Shown: in pieces, positions 6,794 through 11,885 of the stretch
How positions within the stretch are numbered: position 1 is the stretch's first letter
Layout of the letters: every line of letters starts with the position of its first letter
Source of the DNA: an uncultured Blautia sp.
GTDB lineage: Bacteria; Bacillota; Clostridia; Lachnospirales; Lachnospiraceae
NCBI GenBank assembly: GCA_934437695.1
Contig: CAKSAW010000026.1
Span: 1 to 11,885 of the forward strand
Length of the DNA: 11,885 bases
Reading direction: 5' to 3'
Notes under the pieces: generated by a model
The model's database searches: none
Told to the model about the DNA's origin: nothing
Seen by the model: the letters and a program-made list of their open reading frames with translations, nothing else
Position numbers and translations under genes: made by a program

Positions 6794-6880
6794 ATTCTTT
6801 CTTGTTTTTCTTTTTGTCAGTGAATCACAGTAATCCCGTAAAATATATAAATTCCGAATCCACTATACTGATATCAGCTT

Positions 6881-6909
6881 ATTGTAGCAGAAACATGGCG
6901 AAAATGCAA
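6881..6909 (-). promoter_or_regulatory. Candidate promoter of the DUF1292 gene
   Basis: On the minus strand, TTGCAT (6904-6909) and TACAAT (6881-6886) are 17 bp apart. The start would fall near 6874, inside a perfect 10-bp palindrome, CTGATATCAG (6868-6877), which could be an operator. The leader would be about 95 nt. The -10 is good and the -35 is weak. Confidence 0.45.
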
Positions 6910-6975
6910 TAATCCGGACAGATAATGTCGGCAGAATCAGGAGAAAAAGAGGTTTTTTACAGGTATGAAATGTGT

Positions 6976-6981
6976 TATAAT
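6976..6981 (+). promoter_or_regulatory. Extended -10 promoter of the exoA operon
   Basis: TATAAT (6976-6981) is preceded by TGT, giving an extended -10 (TGTTATAAT). The region 17 bp upstream is only a T-run, so no good -35 is present. Extended -10 promoters can work without one. Transcription would start near 6988, about 75 nt before the exoA ATG. Confidence 0.6.
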
Positions 6982-6991
6982 AGAAAAAGAG

Positions 6992-7030
6992 TGTTCAGCG
7001 GAAAAACGAGGAATAACAGACTGCTGAACA
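6992..7030 (+). other. Inverted repeat in the exoA leader
   Basis: TGTTCAGC (6992-6999) and GCTGAACA (7023-7030) are perfect 8-bp inverted repeats with a 23-nt loop, lying just after the predicted transcription start. They may form an RNA hairpin in the leader or a protein-binding site. The ribosome site GAGGAG (7047-7052) stays outside the stem. Confidence 0.4.
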
Positions 7031-7062
7031 GTTATGATAAAAGAACGAGGAGATCAGTTGAT

Positions 7063-7821
7063 ATGAAATTAATCTCATGGAATGTAAATGGTATCCGTGC
7101 ATGTATCGGCAAGGGCTTTGAAGAGAGATTTGTGGCACTTGATGCCGATATTTTCTGTCTGCAGGAGACAAAATGCCAGCAGGGACAGGTGAAACTGGAA
7201 CTTCCGGGATATTATCAGTACTGGAATTATGCTAACAGGCGAGGATATTCCGGGACTGCTGTTTTTACGAAAAAAGAACCCTTATCTGTGGCATATGGGC
7301 TTGGAATTGAGGAGCATGATAAGGAAGGACGGGTGATCACTCTGGAATATGAGGATTTCTACCTGGTAACCGTATATACACCTAATTCCCAGAGTGAACT
7401 GCGCAGACTGGAGTACCGTATGCAGTGGGAGGAGGACTTTCTTGCATATCTGCTGAGATTACAGGAGAGCAAACCGGTGATCTGCTGCGGAGATTTCAAT
7501 GTGGCACATAAGGAGATAGATCTGAAGAATCCTAAGACAAACCGAAAGAATGCCGGATTTACAGATGAAGAGAGGGCGTGCTTTGACAAGGTGCTTGACA
7601 GCGGATTTATTGATACCTTCCGTTATTTTTATCCGGATGCAGAGGGGCGCTATTCCTGGTGGTCTTACAGATTTAAGGCAAGAGAGAAGAATGCAGGATG
7701 GAGAATAGATTATTTTATTACTTCTCCTCAGTTGAAGGATAAACTTAAAAGTGCGGAGATTCATTCTGATATCATGGGATCGGACCACTGTCCTGTAGAA
7801 CTTCAGATTGATCTGGATTAA
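7063..7821 (+). CDS. exoA: Exodeoxyribonuclease III (AP endonuclease, Xth/ExoA family)
   Basis: Cleaves DNA at abasic sites and degrades duplex DNA from 3' ends in base-excision repair. It acts in the cytosol with a divalent metal ion. The 252-residue product has the full EEP-fold active site: Asn7 (WNVNGIRA), Glu35 (LQETK), TVYTPNSQ, Asp144 and Asn146 (GDFNVAHKEID), the DNA-contact stretch RYSWWSYRFKAREKNAGWRIDYF, and the Asp241-His242 pair (GSDHCPVEL). Length is normal for the family. The ATG at 7063 was chosen because the protein begins with the family's canonical MKLISWNVNG and GAGGAG lies 10 nt upstream. A 46-residue upstream extension is open but has no family similarity and spans the promoter. 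It heads a likely three-gene transcript, with 22 nt to the next gene. Confidence 0.96.
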   Translation: MKLISWNVNGIRACIGKGFEERFVALDADIFCLQETKCQQGQVKLELPGYYQYWNYANRRGYSGTAVFTKKEPLSVAYGLGIEEHDKEGRVITLEYEDFYLVTVYTPNSQSELRRLEYRMQWEEDFLAYLLRLQESKPVICCGDFNVAHKEIDLKNPKTNRKNAGFTDEERACFDKVLDSGFIDTFRYFYPDAEGRYSWWSYRFKAREKNAGWRIDYFITSPQLKDKLKSAEIHSDIMGSDHCPVELQIDLD

Positions 7822-7843
7822 AAAATATGGAGGAGACAAAGAG

Positions 7844-9736
7844 ATGGCTGAGCGCAGAAAGATCAAAACAGAAAAGGGGCTGGCTCTTGTGCCTGGTGCA
7901 AATAAGCTTGCAGGTGGCTGCAATTTTGCAGTTGAGGTACCGGAAGGCAGCAGAGCATCTCTGGTTCTCTACAAAAAGAGGTCAGGAAAACCTTATGTGG
8001 AGATTCCTTTTACAGAAGAGCAAAGAATTGGAAATGTATATGCGTTGTTTATTCCGGATTTTGATACAAAAGAATATGAGTATAATTTCCTGGTGGATGG
8101 ACAGGTGTATACGGATCCCTGTACATACGGGATCCTGGGACGGGAACGTTTTGGCGCTGCTGTAGATACAAATCCACATAAAGTGAGATGTAAATTTCTG
8201 AAAAATGAAGCTTTTGACTGGGAGGATGACAAAAATCCGGCTATTCCATATCATGAGATGATCCTTTATAAAATTCATGTGAGAGGATATACAAAAGCGA
8301 ACAGGAATATAACAGGTACAAAGGGGACCTTTCAGGCTCTGGAGGAAATGATCCCATACTGGAAGGAACTGGGAATCAATACTATTGAACTGATGCCGGC
8401 GTATGAATTTATGGAAAGTGGTGTCTGTAAGGCTGCAGGTACAAAGAAAATGGTGTCCGATAAGCAGGTACAGGGCCGTGTGAATTTCTGGGGATATATA
8501 TCAGGTTATTATTTTACACCAAAGAGGTCTTACTGTGCAACGGATGATCCTGAGAAAGAATTTAAAACACTGATCAGGAAACTGCATCAGGCAGGAATCG
8601 CCTGCATTATGGAAATGTATTTTCCGCAGGGATGCAACAGCCTGACAGTACTTAAGGCTCTGCAGTTCTGGAAGCTTTACTATCATGTTGACGGATTTCA
8701 TGTACTGGGAGACGGAGTTCCCAGAGAACTGCTTATGCATGACGGAATCCTCAGTGATACCCGTCTGATGTTCCATGATTTTGATGAGAATCAGATTATT
8801 AAAAAGAAAAGGCCGGCTGATAAATGTATTGCCAGTTATGCTCCCGGATTTTTACAGGATATGCGCAGATTTCTGAAAAGTGATGAGGATATGGTTTTGG
8901 CTGCAGCTTACCACATAAAAAGAAATCCTGGTGATTATGCAGTGATCAACTATATGGCCTGTCAGGATGGCTTTACCCTGAATGATATGGTGACATATAA
9001 TTACAGGCACAATGAGGCAAACCAGGAGAAGAATCAGGATGGAAGCAGTTATAATTATTCCTGGAACTGTGGTGTGGAAGGTCCGAGCAGAAAACAGCAG
9101 ATCCGCCAGATAAGAGAACGCCAGATGAGAAATGCTTTTCTTATGGTGCTGCTCAGTCAGGGGGTTCCCATGATTTATGGAGGAGATGAGATCTGTAATT
9201 CCCAGAATGGAAACAATAATGCATACTGTCAGGATAATCAGGTTGGCTGGGTAGACTGGAAGGGTCTTAAGAAAAATGAAAAAATGTTCCGGTTTGTGAA
9301 GAATGCCATTGCATTTCGTAAGGAACATCCGGTTCTTCATATGCCGGATGTGCTGCGTGGAGTAGATTATAAGACAAAGGGATTGCCCGATGTTTCCCTT
9401 CACGGGGAACGTGCATGGTATATGAATTCGGAGAATACTTCCAGATTGCTGGGGATCATGTATTACGGTGCCTATGCAGATAAAGCTGATGGTAAAGAAG
9501 ATGATTCCATTTATATTGCATACAATTTTCACTGGGAGACCCGTGAATTTGCACTTCCTAATCTGGGGCATAAAAGCTGGAAAAAGGTAATTGACACCAG
9601 TGCCATAAATGAGAATGGATTCCTGGATGAGAATGAAGAAACATACAGTAAGAAGCTGGAAATCGCGCCGCGTACCATTGTAGTACTGTTGGCAGTAGAG
9701 GAGGAGAGGAAAGATGCATCCGTGGCTGCACTTTAA
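7844..9736 (+). CDS. GH13 glycogen-debranching/isoamylase-like protein, apparently catalytically inactive
   Basis: A 630-residue homologue of GlgX/isoamylase-type debranching enzymes. About 10-105 is an N-terminal CBM48-like beta domain. The GH13 barrel follows, with strong family signatures: YKIHVRGYTK, GINTIELMPAYEF, WGYISGYYFTPKRSYC, GFTLNDMVTYN, RHNEANQEKNQDG, YNYSWNCGVEGP (403-414), GVPMIYGGDEI. The catalytic stations are lost. The usual DVVYNH is EMYFPQ (257-262), the usual DGFRFD is DGFHVL (283-288, nucleophile position Leu288), and the usual AEPWD appears as HDFD (position His311, aligned by eye). HDG is QDG (374-376; Asp375 kept). The stretch of about 50-60 residues normally between regions I and II is nearly absent. 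I infer a glycogen or alpha-glucan-binding or regulatory pseudoenzyme. The ATG at 7844 follows GGAGGAG (7829-7835). The frame is intact, so it is not a decaying gene. Confidence 0.85.
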   Translation: MAERRKIKTEKGLALVPGANKLAGGCNFAVEVPEGSRASLVLYKKRSGKPYVEIPFTEEQRIGNVYALFIPDFDTKEYEYNFLVDGQVYTDPCTYGILGRERFGAAVDTNPHKVRCKFLKNEAFDWEDDKNPAIPYHEMILYKIHVRGYTKANRNITGTKGTFQALEEMIPYWKELGINTIELMPAYEFMESGVCKAAGTKKMVSDKQVQGRVNFWGYISGYYFTPKRSYCATDDPEKEFKTLIRKLHQAGIACIMEMYFPQGCNSLTVLKALQFWKLYYHVDGFHVLGDGVPRELLMHDGILSDTRLMFHDFDENQIIKKKRPADKCIASYAPGFLQDMRRFLKSDEDMVLAAAYHIKRNPGDYAVINYMACQDGFTLNDMVTYNYRHNEANQEKNQDGSSYNYSWNCGVEGPSRKQQIRQIRERQMRNAFLMVLLSQGVPMIYGGDEICNSQNGNNNAYCQDNQVGWVDWKGLKKNEKMFRFVKNAIAFRKEHPVLHMPDVLRGVDYKTKGLPDVSLHGERAWYMNSENTSRLLGIMYYGAYADKADGKEDDSIYIAYNFHWETREFALPNLGHKSWKKVIDTSAINENGFLDENEETYSKKLEIAPRTIVVLLAVEEERKDASVAAL

Positions 9737-10328
9737 AACAATAACCAGACACAAATTGCTGGTCATGCATTATTGCTTCCGTGCAGGTCTGTATAAACAG
9801 GGACTGCTTCATGATCTGTCCAAATATGCACCTGTGGAATTTCTGGTTGGATGTAAATACTATCAGGGGGACAGAAGTCCAAATAATGCAGAGAGAGAGG
9901 ATACGGGGCTTTCCATGTCCTGGCTGCATCACAAGGGCAGAAATAAGCACCATTTTGAGTACTGGGTAGATTATATGCCTGGGGATGAGCACATTATCAA
10001 TGGTGTGCCCATGCCACGTAAATATATTGCAGAGATGGTGATGGACAGGATCAGTGCTTCCAGAAATTATCTGGGAGACAAATATGATCAGCATCAGCCG
10101 CTGGAATATTATCTGAAGGGTAAAGAGAAACTGTGGTTTATCCATCCAGAGACCAAGAGGGATCTGGAAGGGCTTCTGAGGATTCTTAATGACCACGGGG
10201 AAGATGTGCTGATTTCTTATATCAGGAAAATTTATCTGAAAAAAGATAAAGTCCGGACCAGTGGAAAACAGAAAACAAAGAATGACTGCAAAAAGAATGT
10301 TCACAGGCAGGAACAGATAAATTTCTGA
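9714..10328 (+). CDS. DUF5662 family protein
   Basis: A 204-residue cytosolic protein. Its conserved parts match DUF5662: ITRHKLLVMHYC (10-21), GLLHDLSKYAPVEF (30-43), LSMSWLHHKGRNKHHFEYW (66-84) and MPRKYIAEMVMDRISAS. The recurrent His/Asp pairs (His13, His33-Asp34, His72-His73, His79-His80) look like a metal-binding HD-type site, so a phosphohydrolase-like role is possible but unproven. The Lys-rich C-terminal tail (about 175-204) appears lineage-specific. Its ATG overlaps the end of the GH13-like gene by 23 nt, and the ribosome site GAGGAGAGG (9701-9709) lies inside that gene. This suggests translational coupling. A family phage or metabolic role cannot be told from sequence. Confidence 0.85.
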   Translation: MHPWLHFKTITRHKLLVMHYCFRAGLYKQGLLHDLSKYAPVEFLVGCKYYQGDRSPNNAEREDTGLSMSWLHHKGRNKHHFEYWVDYMPGDEHIINGVPMPRKYIAEMVMDRISASRNYLGDKYDQHQPLEYYLKGKEKLWFIHPETKRDLEGLLRILNDHGEDVLISYIRKIYLKKDKVRTSGKQKTKNDCKKNVHRQEQINF

Positions 10329-10358
10329 TTGACAATATTGTGGGTTCAGGTGTAAAAA
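10329..10358 (+). promoter_or_regulatory. Candidate promoter for a long putP leader
   Basis: A perfect -35 TTGACA (10329-10334) begins directly after the DUF5662 stop codon. A weak -10, TAAAAA (10353-10358), follows after 18 bp. If used, it would start a leader of about 180 nt containing the hairpins at 10431-10498. The poor -10 keeps confidence low. Confidence 0.35.
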
Positions 10359-10430
10359 TATAAGGGTATATTTTGTTCGAATTTGGTTGCGGTAACTAAA
10401 ATGTGCGAAAACAATAAAAAAATAAGAATT

Positions 10431-10458
10431 ACACTTGCACAATGACAAGGCAATGTGT
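10431..10458 (+). other. Hairpin upstream of the terminator before putP
   Basis: ACACTTGC (10431-10438) pairs with GCAA-T-GTGT (10450-10458), giving 8 bp with one bulged T and an 11-nt loop. It sits next to the following terminator stem, giving a tandem-hairpin leader. Confidence 0.4.
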
Positions 10459-10459
10459 T

Positions 10460-10498
10460 AAAGTAACCGGGTACAGAAAGGTACACGGTTACTTTTTT
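10460..10498 (+). terminator. Intrinsic terminator or attenuator between DUF5662 and putP
   Basis: AAAGTAACCG (10460-10469) pairs perfectly with CGGTTACTTT (10486-10495). After one mismatch, GTAC (10471-10474) pairs with GTAC (10481-10484). The run of six T (10493-10498) overlaps the end of the 3' arm. It should end the exoA/GH13-like/DUF5662 transcript. Because it lies 45 nt before putP, it would act as an attenuator if putP starts upstream of it. Confidence 0.85.
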
Positions 10499-10529
10499 GG
10501 CTGAAATATACCGGAGTATCCGGATAAAA

Positions 10530-10535
10530 AGGAGG
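10530..10535 (+). promoter_or_regulatory. Ribosome binding site that sets a TTG start for putP
   Basis: AGGAGG lies 7 nt before TTG (10543) but 22 nt before the next in-frame ATG (10558), so TTG is the likely initiator. Between the terminator and this site is a small CCGG-AGTAT-CCGG hairpin (about 10511-10523). I see no convincing promoter there. Confidence 0.65.
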
Positions 10536-10542
10536 AGTAAAC

Positions 10543-11885
10543 TTGAGTGGTACAACAATGGTCATATTATCTGCATTTGTAGTCTATCTGTTATTTATGA
10601 TAGTCATCGGTGTGGTTTATATGAAAAAAACAAGTAGTTCAGAGGATTATTTTCTGGGCGGCCGTGGACTGAATGCATGGGTGGCTGCTCTTTCAGCACA
10701 GGCATCAGACATGAGCGGATGGCTTCTGATGGGCCTTCCGGGAGCAATTTATTCACTGGGAACAGGACAGATCTGGATTGCAGTAGGCTTATTTATCGGA
10801 ACTGTTTTAAACTGGGTGTGTATTTCACACAGACTTCGTAAATATACGATCGCAGCAAACAATTCCCTTACGATCCCGGCATTTCTTGAGAACAGATTTC
10901 AGGATAAAAAGAGGATTCTTTTATTACTTTCATCAGTAGTGATCGTAATCTTTTTCCTGGTATATACAGCTTCTGCACTGGCAGCAGGCGGTAAACTTTT
11001 TAATACAGTATTTGGAATCGACTATCATATAGCTCTGGCTATCGGAGCAGCTGTTATCCTCTGCTATACATTTATGGGGGGATTTATGGCAGTATGTGTC
11101 ACAGACTTTGTGCAGGGTACCCTGATGCTGGTTGGTCTTCTGGTTGTTCCGCTGATCGCATATTTTACACTGAGCGGTAATTTAAGTGATCTTCTGACAC
11201 AGAGTGGAGCACCGGGGGGAGCAGCGGCATTTCTGAATCCTTTTGAGAATGGTGAACGTCCTTATACATTTGTCGAGATCTTTTCACAGCTTGCATGGGG
11301 ACTTGGATATTGTGGTATGCCTCATATCCTTACCCGTTTCATGGCAGTAAAAAGTGAGAAGGAATTAAAGAAATCCAGTGCTATTGCTATAGTGTGGGAT
11401 ATTCTCTCACTGACAGCAGCATGTTTTATCGGAATTATAGGACGTGCATATCTGCTTCCAACTGTACTTGGAGAAGAGGGTGCCTCTTCTGCTGAGAGCG
11501 TATTTATTGAGATGATCAACAGAATGTTTTCTGTTCATCTGGCATTGCCGTTCATAGGAGGGATTTTCCTTTGTGGAATTCTGGCAGCGATTATGTCTAC
11601 AGCAGATTCACAGCTTCTGGTAACAGCATCTGCAGCATCAGAGGACCTGTATCATCAGTTTATTAAGAAAGATGCTGATTCAAAGGAGATCCTTACAGTT
11701 GCAAGATTCACGGTTATTGCAGTTTCTGTAGTGGCATTTGTTATTGCATGGAACCCGGACAGCAGTATCATGGGACTGGTATCCAACGCATGGGCAGGTC
11801 TTGGCGCTGCTTTTGGTCCAACTGTTGTTATGGCTCTGTTCTGGAGAAGAACAAACCTTGCAGGCGCAGTCGCAGGTATTGTTTC
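10543..11885 (+). CDS. putP: Sodium/proline symporter (partial, runs off the window)
   Basis: The first 447 residues of a sodium:solute symporter (SSS, LeuT fold) that imports L-proline with Na+ across the cytoplasmic membrane. A full PutP is about 500 residues, so only the last part is missing. Seen in order: TM1 (MVILSAFVVYLLFMIVIGVV), the signature DYFLGGRGLNAWVAALSAQ (35-53), Asp56 in SDMSGWLLMG (the position of the essential Asp55 of E. coli PutP), AWGLGYCGMPHILTRFMAV, and Ser352-Thr353 in IMSTADSQLL (equivalent to the Na+-site Ser340/Thr341). Many further hydrophobic segments follow. TTG at 10543 is preferred on ribosome-site spacing. Substrate is inferred from closeness to PutP; other SSS substrates cannot be fully excluded. 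Strong terminators isolate it from the upstream operon. Confidence 0.92.
   Translation, partial: MSGTTMVILSAFVVYLLFMIVIGVVYMKKTSSSEDYFLGGRGLNAWVAALSAQASDMSGWLLMGLPGAIYSLGTGQIWIAVGLFIGTVLNWVCISHRLRKYTIAANNSLTIPAFLENRFQDKKRILLLLSSVVIVIFFLVYTASALAAGGKLFNTVFGIDYHIALAIGAAVILCYTFMGGFMAVCVTDFVQGTLMLVGLLVVPLIAYFTLSGNLSDLLTQSGAPGGAAAFLNPFENGERPYTFVEIFSQLAWGLGYCGMPHILTRFMAVKSEKELKKSSAIAIVWDILSLTAACFIGIIGRAYLLPTVLGEEGASSAESVFIEMINRMFSVHLALPFIGGIFLCGILAAIMSTADSQLLVTASAASEDLYHQFIKKDADSKEILTVARFTVIAVSVVAFVIAWNPDSSIMGLVSNAWAGLGAAFGPTVVMALFWRRTNLAGAVAGIV

Noticed and set aside
6925..7062. 46-residue N-terminal extension of exoA
   Set aside because: It spans the likely promoter and leader, lacks a ribosome site and has no similarity to the nuclease family, which starts at MKLISWNVNG.
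8852..9766. 304-codon open frame on the minus strand
   Set aside because: It is antisense to the well-supported GH13-like gene. Its product is a hydrophobic Ile/Leu/Cys-rich string with no recognisable domain, as expected for the complement of this coding sequence.
9558..10448. 296-codon open frame on the minus strand
   Set aside because: It is antisense to the DUF5662 gene and the end of the GH13-like gene, crosses the terminator region, and shows no family motif.
1..11885. CRISPR array, tRNA, rRNA, insertion sequence or prophage genes
   Set aside because: I saw no regular spaced repeats, no tRNA-like cloverleaf, no transposase or integrase motif and no phage structural gene. dut alone is not evidence of phage here.

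Overview
The window looks like chromosomal DNA of an anaerobic, low-to-moderate-GC Firmicute. A gut Lachnospiraceae-type genome is most likely. The reasons are strong AGGAGG ribosome sites, TATAAT promoters, a FabV/Ter-type enoyl reductase, a DUF1292 protein, a DUF5662 protein, and a very large secreted protein combining leucine-rich repeats, Fn3-like domains and a C1 peptidase. This placement is inference from gene content; no marker gene fixes the taxon.

Layout. Bases 28-98 hold two hairpins. A trimeric dUTPase gene (dut, 122-631, +) follows and ends in a strong intrinsic terminator (695-740). fabV (799-1983, +) has its own promoter, and a perfect TTTGA-N3-TCAAA palindrome sits over its likely transcription start. 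Convergent with fabV, and only 4 nt from its stop codon, is a 4.3-kb minus-strand gene (1988-6295) for an exported 1435-residue protein. Next on the minus strand is a small DUF1292 protein with an N-terminal Cys cluster (6421-6780). After a divergent promoter region come three tightly packed plus-strand genes: exodeoxyribonuclease III (7063-7821), a GH13 glycogen-debranching-like protein (7844-9736) and a DUF5662 protein (9714-10328). A leader or terminator region (10329-10542) precedes a Na+/proline symporter gene (putP, from 10543) that runs off the window.

Two proteins stand out. First, the large secreted protein carries a papain-like (C1) peptidase in circularly permuted order. The His/Asn half (His1101, Asn1131) comes first, then a lectin-like domain and a linker. 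The Gln/Cys half (Gln1414, Cys1420) forms the last 41 residues. Both halves occur once and complement each other without overlap. Second, the GH13 protein keeps the family scaffold but has lost the catalytic nucleophile, the apparent acid/base and most of conserved region I, so it reads as an intact pseudoenzyme.

How the genes work together. dut and exoA serve nucleotide-pool and DNA repair housekeeping. fabV reduces enoyl-ACP or enoyl-CoA, and its operator suggests control with fatty-acid synthesis. The exoA/GH13-like/DUF5662 set is probably one transcript, with 22 nt between the first two genes and a 23-nt overlap between the last two. The large protein probably acts outside the cell on peptides or host and bacterial surfaces.
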